A stretch of 64,000 nucleotides of DNA from Bacillota bacterium (GCA_017442735.1 JAFRZE010000003.1:1-64000), one strand, 5' to 3'; positions 45,962 to 55,751 are shown, numbered from the stretch's first letter. Made by a program: numbers and translations. Notes: generated from the letters alone by a model not told the origin.

Positions 45962-48087
45962 ATAGCACTTTTTATTTGGATCCGGAGTCCGTTCAGGCTT
46001 CCTGTCAGCTTTATATCTCGCGTCTGGAAGAAGGAAATGAAAGCCTGAAGCGAACAGAAGACGCAGTTCTTTTGGGATCGGATCAGGATGGAAGCCTGGC
46101 GGGCGAAGGGATAGAAGCTTGCAAAAGCCACCTGGCAGCGTATAGGGAGATCCTCTCCGCAATGATCACCATAAGTGCGATCGAGATCGAAGAAAGCCGT
46201 GCTTTGAGCCGGTCGGTGGGAGATGAACTGCTGGATGGGGATGAGCTATTGAGCTCGCTGGATGAACTAAGCAGCGCCGGGCGGGAGGCACAGGGAAACG
46301 CGGATATCTGGTACTCAAAGGCACGTACGGAGACACACAGTGGGATTCAGGAAGAATACTATGCGAACAGTCGGTACTGGCAGTACAAGGCCGATCAATA
46401 TGAGGAAATGGTGGAGCGGACATCACGGAAGATCCGCCAGTACGGAGATATACAAACGAGTACGGCTTCTCTCTTTTCGGAAACGGCCGGACTTCGAAGA
46501 GAACTGGTATCAGCACTCAGGGATCTTAGTTCGAACGGGACGAGAGTAGTGGTAACAGAGCTTGATCAGCCCGACTGGGAAAACAGCTATTTGACCTTCC
46601 TGGGAAAGAGCGTGCAGCTCTCCCTGGAACGGCGTCAGAAGCTGAGAGCCATGGGGATCACGGATGAACAGCTTTCCCGTATCTTCTCAAAGGTCCGAAC
46701 GACAGATGACTATCGTTTTCTTTCTCTGGTGACAGAAGGAGACTATATCGCTGCCTTTCAGACAGATCCGAAGGATCTGAGCAATGGGGCGATCCAAGGC
46801 GTCCTTTTCTATATCCTTTGCCTTTCGGCGAACGGGGAAGAGAAGGAAATAAAGGATTTGACAAACGGCATCTTGTGGACGGATGAATCGCATTACCGGA
46901 ACCTGACCAGGCCGGAAGAGGCGGCGCATGGCCAAGAATACCTGTATGGGATGACAGCGGTACTGCAGGACGAACTTACTGGGAACGCGCAGCTTTCCCT
47001 GTGCGGGCGGCTCAGTGAGGAGCAGAAGGAAGAGTATTTGCTGATGCTTCTGGTGGACAGTTATCTTCTTTCCGTCCTTTCGCTGGCTTTTGATCAGAAT
47101 GAGTATCGGAGGATCACGGGACAGAATGTGACGCCTTCGGATTATCGTCAGCATGATCTGGATGACCTGGCAGCCAAGTTGGCGAATAGATATTTGACAG
47201 GAGCAAGGATCGATGATCTGACCTTCACCGGGAATGGGTTTTCTTATCAGATGCAGTACCAGATCTCAGAAAACGGGATCATTCCGGATGAGCGAAGTTT
47301 CTGGTTGGAGGATCCTTCCGAGACGCTTTTTGTAAAGGGAGGAACATATCGGTCACAGTCGTCCATCGATCAGGCGATGAGCCGGGTAGGGATCGAGAGT
47401 TATGTCGATCAGCTGGAAAGGCTGAGCAGCGTGTACGCTTATCAGTGGCTGACTAAGAAGGCCGGGGATCATACGGACAGCCTGGTGGAAGATACGTTCA
47501 ATTATGACTGGAAAAAGGCGCTGCAGCACGGGACAAAGCTGGCAGTGAAGGACAGGACGATCAAAGAAGTCGTGGGGGATGTACCCATCATATGGACGGA
47601 TATCTGCGTACATGAATGGAAGTATCAGGAAAGCAGGAAGGAATATCTGAAAAGGATCGACACCGAGCAGACCAGACAGCAGGTCAAGATGTACGGAGAG
47701 GCTGCCTACTATGAAACGACAGTCGGACAAGGCCCGTATGCAGAGAAAGAGGTCCACCTGACCAACCTGGGAAACTATGATATCCATGTGATGGAAAATC
47801 TGGGGGAGATCGGCAGAGTCGGGTTTGAGCGATTTATGGAAGAGGTCGATACGGAAAACAGGGTCGATATAGATCTGATTCTTCAAATCATAAAAGAAAC
47901 CGAGGATCCATATGTGCGGATCTATGGGAACGCGCTGCTGGACGGAAGAGCGGAACTATTGCTTCGGAACCAGAACGGCAGCGAGGTGTGGAACGCTTTT
48001 TCCATGATAGAACAAAGCTATAACGAAAAAACCGGTCCCATGGAGAACCTGGATCTGTTCAGCCTTCTCCGGGGGAATTATGAATGA
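45958..48087 (+). CDS. LXG-like type VII substrate with unrecognised C-terminal domain
   Basis: 709 residues. The N-terminal 200 residues are helical, with the LXG-type turn SLAGEGIEACKSHLAAYREIL (Leu-Ala-Gly) that names such proteins, followed by long coiled helices. Residues about 230-709 match no toxin family that I recognise; they are mostly helical (LLMLLVDSYLLSVLSLAFDQ) with a later HEWKYQESRKEY segment. The reading frame and the overlap with the small partner gene suit a type VII effector. The downstream lipoprotein could be the cognate immunity protein, by analogy with TipC. Possible alternative: a structural machine part in place of EsaA or EssA, both absent from this locus. Confidence 0.6.
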   Translation: MNSTFYLDPESVQASCQLYISRLEEGNESLKRTEDAVLLGSDQDGSLAGEGIEACKSHLAAYREILSAMITISAIEIEESRALSRSVGDELLDGDELLSSLDELSSAGREAQGNADIWYSKARTETHSGIQEEYYANSRYWQYKADQYEEMVERTSRKIRQYGDIQTSTASLFSETAGLRRELVSALRDLSSNGTRVVVTELDQPDWENSYLTFLGKSVQLSLERRQKLRAMGITDEQLSRIFSKVRTTDDYRFLSLVTEGDYIAAFQTDPKDLSNGAIQGVLFYILCLSANGEEKEIKDLTNGILWTDESHYRNLTRPEEAAHGQEYLYGMTAVLQDELTGNAQLSLCGRLSEEQKEEYLLMLLVDSYLLSVLSLAFDQNEYRRITGQNVTPSDYRQHDLDDLAAKLANRYLTGARIDDLTFTGNGFSYQMQYQISENGIIPDERSFWLEDPSETLFVKGGTYRSQSSIDQAMSRVGIESYVDQLERLSSVYAYQWLTKKAGDHTDSLVEDTFNYDWKKALQHGTKLAVKDRTIKEVVGDVPIIWTDICVHEWKYQESRKEYLKRIDTEQTRQQVKMYGEAAYYETTVGQGPYAEKEVHLTNLGNYDIHVMENLGEIGRVGFERFMEEVDTENRVDIDLILQIIKETEDPYVRIYGNALLDGRAELLLRNQNGSEVWNAFSMIEQSYNEKTGPMENLDLFSLLRGNYE

Positions 48088-49006
48088 GGATAAAGTGAAA
48101 AAACAATGGTTCATGATAACCGCCATGCTGGCGCTGGTTATGAGTCTGAGTGGATGTGGCCTAAGCCTGAAGCAGGAAGGATCGGATCTTTCCTTTGACG
48201 GATGGGTCACATCCGTTTCTCAGATGGGAATCCTATCGGATGATGCCTCTGATGCCTGGTGTCTGTATACAAATGCGAAGGATCTGAAATTCGATTTCAT
48301 CCCGGGCAAGTATTACTTTCAGATCACGGAGTATCAGGAAAGAGAGGGGAAGGTAGAGGTTTGTGAAGTCTCTGTCTGCCCAGTGGATCATAGCTATACA
48401 GAGAAGATCATCGATATCTGCCGGATCCTTTCAGAGTATGAGGAATACCGGCTCAGGGAAACGGAGGTCTACGGCTGCGAGATCGATGGGGAAATATGGA
48501 TAGAGATCCCGCTGATCCATGAGATCTCGGAGGAGGAAGAATGGCTGCTGGTCCGGGTGGAAGACATGGAAACGAAGATCATGACGGGCAGTGAACTCCC
48601 GAACTACGCGACGTCGGATGAAAACATCCGGATCATCAAGTCCGCAAACCTTCTGCGGGCATACGAATTCAGCTGGACGAGGGTCTATAACTGCCGCAGA
48701 TTTCCCGGATATTCTCTGATCATTCTCCCCGCGGATGAACTTAAGTACTGCCATCAGGAGCTCGTCTTCCGGATGTTTCCTGAACTCAAAGATTTCGATC
48801 CGGAGGAAGACGGGACATTCTATTTTTATTTTGCTCAAATGGATGATCGTTTCGGTATTGATTTTCTAATCGGGCTGGACAGAGCGGATCTTGGCTTAGT
48901 AAAGCCAAACGAGGACGGGGTCTACGGCACCTACTATGATCACGGAGAATATCATGATTTTCAAGAAGCAGAATGGAGGGATATCCTGAAAGACTGGACA
49001 AAGTGA
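48080..49006 (+). CDS. Lipoprotein overlapping the LXG-like gene (possible immunity protein)
   Basis: 308 residues. The signal segment WFMITAMLALVMSLSGC ends in a lipobox, so the mature protein begins at Cys and is anchored outside. The rest is acidic and beta-rich with no recognised family (RVYNCRRFPGYSLIILPADELK). It starts 8 bases before the LXG-like stop, so production is coupled. Location outside the membrane matches immunity proteins acting against extracytoplasmic LXG toxins, but this is inference from position only. Confidence 0.6.
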   Translation: MNEDKVKKQWFMITAMLALVMSLSGCGLSLKQEGSDLSFDGWVTSVSQMGILSDDASDAWCLYTNAKDLKFDFIPGKYYFQITEYQEREGKVEVCEVSVCPVDHSYTEKIIDICRILSEYEEYRLRETEVYGCEIDGEIWIEIPLIHEISEEEEWLLVRVEDMETKIMTGSELPNYATSDENIRIIKSANLLRAYEFSWTRVYNCRRFPGYSLIILPADELKYCHQELVFRMFPELKDFDPEEDGTFYFYFAQMDDRFGIDFLIGLDRADLGLVKPNEDGVYGTYYDHGEYHDFQEAEWRDILKDWTK

Positions 49007-49068
49007 TGTCGTTGGTGTAATATATCTGTGTTTATATCATCAGATATTATTCATCAAGGAGAGATGAT

Positions 49069-49935
49069 TTGAAAATCAGGTGCGAAAACTGCGGGGTCTA
49101 CTTTGATCTGGATAAGGACAAGACCTGCCCTCGCTGCGGATCGGTTCCATCACCGGAACACATATTGGTGCAGCGGAAAGATGAGATCGAAGCCAAGAAA
49201 GCGGCCTATGAGGTAGAACGGCTGGAAGCCATGCTGGCGGAGGCGGATCTGCGCGAGCAGAAAGCCAATGCTGAACGCGAAAAGGTAGCGTCGGCACAGA
49301 GGACCCGGGAGACCAATGAGAAGATTTCGAAAGGGATCCGGATCGGTTGTCTGATCCCGGTGATCCTGATCGCGCTGATGGTCATAGCAGGTGTCGTGAT
49401 AGGCGTTTTTCAGGGACTTAAGTCTGTACAGACGTCCGAACAGGAAAAATCTCAGATATCTCAGCCTGGACCGATCATCGTCGAAGTGGACGAAAAAAGT
49501 GAAGAGCCGTTTGTGGAAGTTTCCTTTGGTGAGAGAGCTGAGCTCTCTGACAGAGCGATCATCTGCGAGAAGATAGAGAACTACACATATCCCTGGGGCA
49601 GCCCAAAGCATGGCTTTAAACTGATCAAGCTTTATTTCCGGATCGAGAATACCTCCTCCGGTGATATCGATCAGGACTACTCTGCGGATGATCTGGTATG
49701 TCTGTTCGATTATGACGGGGCTGTCTACGAGGCGGAGCATCCTACGATCGAATCGGAGTATCTGTCAGAAAAACTGTCCTGGAAGAGGATCTCGCCGGGA
49801 GCGTCCAAAGGAGGATGGGCCTGGTTTGAGGTCCCGGAAGACTTTGATGAACTGAGGATCCGGTTCGGGGATCATGTACTGATCCATGTGCCGGGAAGTG
49901 TGAATCCAGTAGTCCAGGAGGAAAAGGAAGAATGA
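49069..49935 (+). CDS. Zinc-ribbon membrane protein with extracytoplasmic DUF4352-like domain
   Basis: 288 residues from TTG 49069, chosen because AAGGAG lies 7 bases upstream and no ATG fits in frame. An N-terminal zinc ribbon has CENC and CPRC pairs; a basic/acidic coiled coil (about 35-95) follows; one membrane segment (LIPVILIALMVIAGVVIGV, about 105-123); then a beta-rich outer domain (IKLYFRIENTSSGDI, WAWFEVPEDFDELRIRF) of the DUF4352 kind. Topology places the ribbon inside. Its role in the locus is unknown. It overlaps the next lipoprotein gene by 4 bases. Confidence 0.7.
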   Translation: MKIRCENCGVYFDLDKDKTCPRCGSVPSPEHILVQRKDEIEAKKAAYEVERLEAMLAEADLREQKANAEREKVASAQRTRETNEKISKGIRIGCLIPVILIALMVIAGVVIGVFQGLKSVQTSEQEKSQISQPGPIIVEVDEKSEEPFVEVSFGERAELSDRAIICEKIENYTYPWGSPKHGFKLIKLYFRIENTSSGDIDQDYSADDLVCLFDYDGAVYEAEHPTIESEYLSEKLSWKRISPGASKGGWAWFEVPEDFDELRIRFGDHVLIHVPGSVNPVVQEEKEE

Positions 49936-51041
49936 AAAAGGGTTTATTGCTGCTGATCTCTGTGGTCATGCTGACTGCGCTGCTGATCGGATGTCAGATG
50001 CAGAAGAAAAGCTACAGTCTGAATGAATATATCGAGTACGAAGTCGAAGGCGCGGACGGCGAAGGAACGATCACGGCAAAGTTCAACTATAAGCAGTTTA
50101 TCGAAGACGCCAGGATCCCTGAAAAATACCAGGATGAGATCAAGGGTTTTAAGGTCCGGATCAGTCAGGAAGACGGATTGTACAACGGAGACAAAGTTAA
50201 ACTGACAGTCAAGTATGACCGTGAGATCGAAGAAAAGATCAACGCGGAACTCATCGATAAAAGCGTGACGATCACCGTTGAGGGACTGGAAGAGCGGATC
50301 AAAGAGACAACTGCGGCGGAGGAAAGCGTAGAAACAAAGGAAGCGGAAGAGGCTGTGGAGTCCGCCGCTGAAGAAGCCGCTGCGGAAGAAAACTCGGAAG
50401 AAGCCGCTCAGGAGTCTTCGGAGGAAGCGGCTCCGGCAGAAAGTTCGGCTGCGGAAGAAGTGGTAGAAGAGTCTTCTGAAGAAGCGCTGGCACAGGAAAG
50501 CGCAGCGGAAGAGTCATCCTCAGAAGAGGCTGCAGCGGTAGAGGAATCCTCTGAAGAAACGCCTGAAGAAGCGGCTGAACCCAGTCCGCTGGATGGTTAT
50601 GTGAAAGTATCGACCGAAATAACCGAGGCGGCGATGGAGCAGATGAAAGCGGATGCAGAACAGCGGATCCGGGACAGAGAAGCCATGGATATGGATGCGG
50701 GCGAATCGCTGGAAAGCGTGTATTTCCTGGAGTCTATGTTCCTCGTATCTAAAGACGGGACGGATGATCCGAAGAATGCCGTCTATCTGATCTTCCGGTT
50801 GAATGGAAAGAATACGAACGGCGATTTCAGCTGGTATGACTGCTTCCGGTATTCGGATCTTCAGATCGACAGTCAGGGAAATGTTTCCGTGGACCTTCAG
50901 ACCGCATCAGGTCTTTGGCAGCGACATATCGCCGAGGACAACAAGCGGGAGAGGTATTTCTATTACACCGGCTATGAGACCATGGATGAGATCCGTGAAT
51001 TCTGCGAGACAGAACTAGGTGATGATTATTCGCTGAAATAA
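49932..51041 (+). CDS. Lipoprotein with Glu/Ala/Ser-rich linker, last gene of the type VII locus
   Basis: 369 residues. The signal peptide ends in LLIGC. A first domain (about 22-120) resembles an outer beta domain (FKVRISQEDGLYNGDKVKLTVKYD); a central 100-residue stretch is rich in EEAAAE and SSEEA repeats; a C-terminal domain (about 220-369) carries FRLNGKNTNGDFSWYDCFRYSD. The neighbouring zinc-ribbon gene is fused to it by an ATGA overlap, so the two may act together. No family assigned. A terminator follows. Confidence 0.7.
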   Translation: MKKGLLLLISVVMLTALLIGCQMQKKSYSLNEYIEYEVEGADGEGTITAKFNYKQFIEDARIPEKYQDEIKGFKVRISQEDGLYNGDKVKLTVKYDREIEEKINAELIDKSVTITVEGLEERIKETTAAEESVETKEAEEAVESAAEEAAAEENSEEAAQESSEEAAPAESSAAEEVVEESSEEALAQESAAEESSSEEAAAVEESSEETPEEAAEPSPLDGYVKVSTEITEAAMEQMKADAEQRIRDREAMDMDAGESLESVYFLESMFLVSKDGTDDPKNAVYLIFRLNGKNTNGDFSWYDCFRYSDLQIDSQGNVSVDLQTASGLWQRHIAEDNKRERYFYYTGYETMDEIREFCETELGDDYSLK

Positions 51042-51068
51042 CAAAAGACAAAGAGTCCATACAGCAGG

Positions 51069-51097
51069 AGAGAAGGTTTACAGGCCTTCTCTTCTTT
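51069..51097 (+). terminator. Intrinsic terminator closing the type VII locus
   Basis: An 8-bp stem (AGAGAAGG / CCTTCTCT) with an 8-base loop and T-rich tail, 27 bases past the stop codon. Confidence 0.8.
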
Positions 51098-51105
51098 ACT
51101 TTCGG

Positions 51106-51134
51106 TTGTCAACCGGCCGGCAGTATGATACAAT
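51106..51134 (+). promoter_or_regulatory. Extended -10 promoter of the nucleosidase-galE-murG unit
   Basis: TTGTCA (51106-51111), 17 bp, TACAAT (51129-51134) preceded by TGA, giving an extended -10. The ATG at 51166 lies 31 bases further. Confidence 0.7.
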
Positions 51135-51165
51135 GTACTGGATATATACCAGAGAGGTGGATCCT

Positions 51166-51870
51166 ATGGTTGGAATTATCGTAGCGACGATCGAGGAGCT
51201 GGAAGCCCTGCAGAAGAAGCTGGGCGTTTCCAAGAGCCGTGTGGCTGTCAGCCGTCATGCCGTCGGCGGTGTGATGGAGTTCGGGACCGGGCTGCTTGGC
51301 AGTGAAAGGGTCTGTTACTGCCGCTGCGGCGTAGGAAAAGTGGCCGCCGCGCTGTGTGTGCAACAGATGGTCGACCGCTTCCGTCCGGAGAAGATCCTGA
51401 TGGTAGGCGTAGCCGGCGCGCTGAATCCCAAACTTCATGTAGGGGATATCGTGGTGTCTGAGGACGCGGTCCAGCATGATTTTGATACGACTTATTTCGG
51501 TGATCCTCCGGGATACGTCAGCGGGATCAACTGCTTCAATTTCAAGGCTGACCCCGTGCTGCGGGACAAGGCGGTCGTCGCGGCCGGGCTTCTGGGCTAT
51601 CACTGTATCGTGGGAAGGATCCTGACCGGGGACCAGTTCATCAGTGATCAGGCCAAGAAGGAATGGCTGATCGAGACCTTCCAGGGCGACTGCTGCGAAA
51701 TGGAAGGTGCGGCGATTGCGCAGGCATGCTATACCAATCATGTGCCGTTCGTCATCATTCGCGCGATCAGTGACAGCGCTTCGGATGAGGCGATCGTTCA
51801 GTATGGAGAATTTGTGAAAGAAGCTGCTGATAAAGCAGTGGCATTGTTGAGCGAAATACTTCAATCATAA
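51166..51870 (+). CDS. mtnN: 5'-methylthioadenosine / S-adenosylhomocysteine nucleosidase
   Basis: 234 residues from ATG 51166, which follows GAGAGGTGG; an earlier in-frame ATG (51106) overlaps the promoter and is rejected. The start VGIIVATIEELEAL, the phosphorylase-superfamily GVAGAL segment, EMEGAAIAQACY and the catalytic Asp in ISDSASDEA match MtnN. It cleaves adenine from MTA and SAH, removing by-products of methylation and polyamine synthesis. This fits the methyltransferases of a normal chromosome; galE, murG and nagZ follow in the same direction. Confidence 0.92.
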   Translation: MVGIIVATIEELEALQKKLGVSKSRVAVSRHAVGGVMEFGTGLLGSERVCYCRCGVGKVAAALCVQQMVDRFRPEKILMVGVAGALNPKLHVGDIVVSEDAVQHDFDTTYFGDPPGYVSGINCFNFKADPVLRDKAVVAAGLLGYHCIVGRILTGDQFISDQAKKEWLIETFQGDCCEMEGAAIAQACYTNHVPFVIIRAISDSASDEAIVQYGEFVKEAADKAVALLSEILQS

Positions 51871-51879
51871 GAGGAGGAA

Positions 51880-51933
51880 CAGGGGCATCCAGCGGCTGCA
51901 GCCGTGAGCCCCTGTCCGAACCGCTTCGCGGTT
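51880..51933 (+). other. Two adjacent hairpins between mtnN and galE
   Basis: CAGGGGC (51880-51886) pairs with GCCCCTG (51908-51914) and encloses a perfect 12-bp palindrome CGGCTGCAGCCG (51893-51904). It is followed at once by AACCGC-TTC-GCGGTT (51919-51933). No T-run follows, so a terminator is unlikely; an mRNA processing or stability element is possible. AGGAGG before galE lies downstream. Confidence 0.7.
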
Positions 51934-51958
51934 TCTGAATACACTAGGAGGAAAAACT

Positions 51959-52987
51959 ATGATCTTAGTTACTGGCGGCGCCGGATATATCGGCAGCCAT
52001 ACCTGCGTGGAGCTTCTGAACGCCGGATATGAAGTCGTGGTCGTGGATAATTTGTACAACGCTTCCGAGAAGGCGCTGGACCGGGTCGAAGAAATCACCG
52101 GGAAGGAACTGACTTTCTACGAGGTGGATCTGAGAGACGAAGAAGCCCTGCGTACCGTATTCGAGAATGAAAAGATCGACGCGGTCATCCACTTTGCCGG
52201 TTATAAGGCGGTGGGGGAATCCGTGGTGAAGCCCTTGGAGTACTATGAGAATAATCTGGAAAGCACGATTAATCTTTGCAAAGTCATGCGGGATTACGGT
52301 TGCAAGAATCTGATCTTTTCCTCTTCTGCGACGGTGTACGGCTATCAGCCGGTGATGCCGATAACGGAAGAGATGCCCAAGCAGCCCGCTTCAAATCCTT
52401 ATGGCTGGACCAAATGGATGATCGAGGAGATCCTGAAAGATCTTAATACGGCAGATCCGGAATGGAATATCATCCTGCTTCGTTATTTCAATCCCATCGG
52501 GGCTCATGAGAGCGGCCGGATCGGTGAGGATCCCAAGGGGATCCCGAACAACCTGGTCCCCTATGTGGCACAGGTGGCTGTCGGAAAACGCGAATATGTC
52601 CATGTATACGGCGGTGACTATGATACGCCCGACGGAACAGGCATCCGTGACTATATCCATGTGGTAGACCTGGCTAAGGGGCATCTGGCGGCGCTCGATA
52701 AGTTCATGCAGAACCCCGGTGTGGCTGTCTACAATCTCGGTACAGGGATCGGCTACAGCGTGCTGGATGTGATCCACGCGTATGAGAAGGCGATCGGTCA
52801 CGAGATCCCGTATAAGATCGAAGATCGTCGTCCCGGCGATCTGGCGGTGACATATTCCGATCCATCCAAGGCCGAGAAAGAGCTTGGCTGGAAAGCGCAG
52901 CTGGGTATCGAGGAGATGTGCCGTGACTCTTACCGCTGGCAGTCGCAGAATCCAAACGGATATCAAGAGGAAGAATATGCGGAATAA
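51959..52987 (+). CDS. galE: UDP-glucose 4-epimerase
   Basis: 342 residues. [19 protein letters not shown] is the NAD-binding site of the extended SDR family; [20 protein letters not shown] and the YGWTK block (catalytic Tyr and Lys in [12 protein letters not shown]) are typical GalE. It interconverts UDP-glucose and UDP-galactose, the last Leloir step that pairs with the GalK-GalT protein at 27740-30619. It overlaps murG by 11 bases. RBS GGAGG precedes the start. Confidence 0.95.
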   Translation: MILVTGGAGYIGSHTCVELLNAGYEVVVVDNLYNASEKALDRVEEITGKELTFYEVDLRDEEALRTVFENEKIDAVIHFAGYKAVGESVVKPLEYYENNLESTINLCKVMRDYGCKNLIFSSSATVYGYQPVMPITEEMPKQPASNPYGWTKWMIEEILKDLNTADPEWNIILLRYFNPIGAHESGRIGEDPKGIPNNLVPYVAQVAVGKREYVHVYGGDYDTPDGTGIRDYIHVVDLAKGHLAALDKFMQNPGVAVYNLGTGIGYSVLDVIHAYEKAIGHEIPYKIEDRRPGDLAVTYSDPSKAEKELGWKAQLGIEEMCRDSYRWQSQNPNGYQEEEYAE

Positions 52988-54068
52988 ACATTTGATTTTT
53001 ATGGCCGGCGGAGGGACCGCCGGCCATGTTTACCCCAATATGGCGCTGGTCGATCCCCTGCAGGAGAAAGGCTATGAGATCCATTATCTGGGGAAGAAAA
53101 AAGGACTGGAATACGGTATCGTAAAGGATAAGGGCCTGCCGTTCCATGAGGTCAATTCCGAACGGTTTTTCCGGTATTTTACGCCCAGACTATTACTCAC
53201 GCCGCCCCGGGTCATCCAGGGTATTTTTCAGACGCTGAATCTCGTAAGAAAGTATAAGCCGGCCATGATCTTCTGCAAGGGCGGTTTCGGATCCCTTCCG
53301 GCCGCGGTCGGCGGATGGCTGACCCGTACACCGGTGGTGCTGCATGAGTGCGATATGACCTCGGGCCTTGCCAACAAGCTTTGTATGCCGTTTTCCAAAA
53401 AGCTCTGCGTGACCTTTGAGGAAACGCTGAAATCTGTGCCGAAGGAGAAAGCGGTCTATACCGGGACGCCGATCCGAGCTTCTTTGTTGCAGGGAAGCAG
53501 GGAGAAGGGCTTTGGACTGACGGGACTGGATCCTGCCGGCAAGCCGGTACTGATGGTGGTGGGGGGAAGTTCCGGCGCGAAAGCACTGAATGACGCTGTA
53601 GCGGAAAGCCTTCCGGAGATCCTGGAACGTTTCCAGGTCGTCCATCTCTACGGGGGCAAGCAGGAGGATTATGAACCGCCTGTCTCCGAACCGGAAAAAG
53701 GATATTACGCGAAAGACTACGCGAAAGACGAGCTGATCGATCTGTTCGCCATGACGGATCTGGTGCTTTCCAGAGCTGGTTCGAACGCGATCAATGAACT
53801 GCTGTTGCTGAAGAAACCCCATATTCTTGTTCCGCTGCCGCTTTCCGCCAGCCGGGGCGATCAGATCCTGAACGCGGAATTCTTTAAGGCACAGGGATTC
53901 AGTTATGTGCTTCCTCAGGAAGAGATGACGAAGGAAACCCTTCTGAAAGCGCTGGAAGAGGTCTATGAAAACAGACAGGCCTATATCGACGCGATGAGTT
54001 CCGATAAAGCGAAAAACGGAACAGAGGAGGTCCTGAAAGTGATTCTGGAGGTGTGTGGTGATCAGTAA
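52977..54068 (+). CDS. murG: UDP-GlcNAc:undecaprenyl-PP-MurNAc-pentapeptide N-acetylglucosaminyltransferase
   Basis: 363 residues from ATG 52977; the ORF could begin earlier but only this codon follows AGAGG and places [14 protein letters not shown], the first diphosphate loop, near residue 12. Further blocks: [42 protein letters not shown] and [11 protein letters not shown]. It makes lipid II from lipid I at the inner membrane face. The C-terminus overlaps the next gene. The start lies inside galE, so translation is probably coupled. Confidence 0.93.
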   Translation: MRNKHLIFMAGGGTAGHVYPNMALVDPLQEKGYEIHYLGKKKGLEYGIVKDKGLPFHEVNSERFFRYFTPRLLLTPPRVIQGIFQTLNLVRKYKPAMIFCKGGFGSLPAAVGGWLTRTPVVLHECDMTSGLANKLCMPFSKKLCVTFEETLKSVPKEKAVYTGTPIRASLLQGSREKGFGLTGLDPAGKPVLMVVGGSSGAKALNDAVAESLPEILERFQVVHLYGGKQEDYEPPVSEPEKGYYAKDYAKDELIDLFAMTDLVLSRAGSNAINELLLLKKPHILVPLPLSASRGDQILNAEFFKAQGFSYVLPQEEMTKETLLKALEEVYENRQAYIDAMSSDKAKNGTEEVLKVILEVCGDQ

Positions 54069-55710
54069 AGAACTTAAGTTTATGGTGGGTCAGATGATCA
54101 TGGCCGGATTCCCTTCTCCTTTTGTGGATGACCAGGCTAAAAAACTGCTGAGCGATTATCAGGTCGGCAATTTCATCTATTTTGCCCGGAATATTCAGGG
54201 AGCGGAAAGCTGTGCCAGATTATCGAAGGAACTTTCTGATCTGACCTTTGAGACCTTGAATATCTGCCCATTTATCTCTACCGACCAGGAAGGCGGTATC
54301 GTCTCCCGTCTGATCGAAGGGGCGGCGCTCATTCCCGGAGCGGCAGCGACAGGCGCGGCAGTGGCCGGTGCGGTTTACAGGAATTCTCAGGACAGGACTG
54401 GCGCGGTACTGGAAAAAGCCAACAACATGATCTATCTGAAGGTGAGAAGCGTTTCCAGATCCAGCGGAGAGATCCAGCGTGCCTGCGGGATCAACCTGGA
54501 TCTGGCGCCGGATCTGGATGTGAACATTGAACCGGCCAACCCGATCATCGGAGCTAGATCCCTGGGTGATGACCCGGCGATGGTCGCAAAGATCGGGATC
54601 TGCCAGATGGAAGGTCTTCGTGAAGGCGGCGTGGTGGGTTCGATCAAACATTATCCCGGCCACGGCAATGTCCGGAGTGATTCTCATCTGGGGATCCCCG
54701 TCAATGATACACCGAAGGAAGTTCTCATGGAGACGGAATTCAAACCGTTCGAGGAAGCCATTCGGGCCGGCGCGAAAGCGCTTCTGACTTCACATGTTCG
54801 CTATACGGATGTCGACCCGGACAATCCGGCGACGCTGTCCAAAGTGATCATCACCGATCTTCTGAGAGACACCTATGGATTCAACGGGATCGCGATGACG
54901 GACTGCCTGGAAATGGACGCGATCCGCGCGGCCTACGGTTGCGGAGAAGGTGCTGTGCGCGCGATCGAAGCGGGCATCGATATCCTGACCGTATCTCACA
55001 CTTATGAGGCGGTGAAGGAAGTGGCCGAGGCAATTTATCAGGCGATCGAAAGCGGGCGGATCAGTCCGGAAAGGATCCGGGAATCTTTCGACCGGATCAT
55101 CGGGCTCAAGCAGGAGATGGGACTGGACAAGAAACAGGAGATCGATCCCATCCGTGCCGGAGACATGGTACAGACCAGCGGAAGACTGCTTCTGGCGCAG
55201 GATCTGATGGAAGGCGCCATCACGCTTTTAAAAGGTGATTTCGATCTGGATCCGGCAAAGGATGACTATCTTGTGGTTTCCTTCGATCAGTCGGCTTCCA
55301 ACCGTGCGGAAGATATGCGGCCTTTATCGTTCGGCGACAAGATGAGCGCACAGTTCCAGAAAAAAGTGATCAATCTCTCCCTGAACGCGGAAAGTCCGGA
55401 AGTGGAAAACGCCATTCGTCAGATTGATGAGGCGCTCTCGCAAAAAGAGAAGACGAAGGTCATTCTGGGACTTTATAATGCCCGGTTCCGCAGTGGGCAG
55501 AAGGAGATCATTCAGGCGCTTCGCGAGCGGGCGGAACAGGGGAAGATCGAGGTCACGACCGTTTTGCTCGGCGCGCCGTATGATTTTGATCTGGTCCGGT
55601 TCGCTCCGTGTGTGATCACGACCTATGAATATACGAGACTTTCTCTGGAAGCGCTGCTGGACGCGATGAAGCATCATGACTTCCCCGGAAAATCTCCGTT
55701 CAAACTATAA
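54058..55710 (+). CDS. nagZ: Glycoside hydrolase family 3 beta-N-acetylhexosaminidase
   Basis: About 550 residues; the GTG at 54058 sits 6 bases after GGAGG, slightly better than the GTG at 54055. The GH3 core covers about 1-330: FISTDQEGGIVSRL, KHYPGHGNVRSDSH (the His/Asp acid-base pair typical of NagZ) and AMTDCLEMDA with the nucleophile Asp. The last 200 residues form an extra domain usual for Firmicutes NagZ. It should remove GlcNAc from muropeptides during wall recycling. No signal peptide is seen, so it is cytosolic. The start overlaps murG by 11 bases. Confidence 0.88.
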   Translation: MISKELKFMVGQMIMAGFPSPFVDDQAKKLLSDYQVGNFIYFARNIQGAESCARLSKELSDLTFETLNICPFISTDQEGGIVSRLIEGAALIPGAAATGAAVAGAVYRNSQDRTGAVLEKANNMIYLKVRSVSRSSGEIQRACGINLDLAPDLDVNIEPANPIIGARSLGDDPAMVAKIGICQMEGLREGGVVGSIKHYPGHGNVRSDSHLGIPVNDTPKEVLMETEFKPFEEAIRAGAKALLTSHVRYTDVDPDNPATLSKVIITDLLRDTYGFNGIAMTDCLEMDAIRAAYGCGEGAVRAIEAGIDILTVSHTYEAVKEVAEAIYQAIESGRISPERIRESFDRIIGLKQEMGLDKKQEIDPIRAGDMVQTSGRLLLAQDLMEGAITLLKGDFDLDPAKDDYLVVSFDQSASNRAEDMRPLSFGDKMSAQFQKKVINLSLNAESPEVENAIRQIDEALSQKEKTKVILGLYNARFRSGQKEIIQALRERAEQGKIEVTTVLLGAPYDFDLVRFAPCVITTYEYTRLSLEALLDAMKHHDFPGKSPFKL

Positions 55711-55722
55711 AGCAAAGAAAAC

Positions 55723-55751
55723 TATCATTTCCCTGTGAAATATGGTACAAT
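55723..55751 (+). promoter_or_regulatory. Promoter of the ATP synthase operon
   Basis: TATCAT (55723-55728) and TACAAT (55746-55751) with 17 bp between, and an extended TGG before the -10. A stable hairpin (AGCCGGG / CCCGGCT, about 55763-55788) sits in the leader just ahead of AGGAG. Confidence 0.55.

Noticed and set aside
51880-51933. Intrinsic terminator after the nucleosidase gene
   Set aside because: Stems are strong but no T-run follows and galE continues in the same direction with no promoter that I could support.
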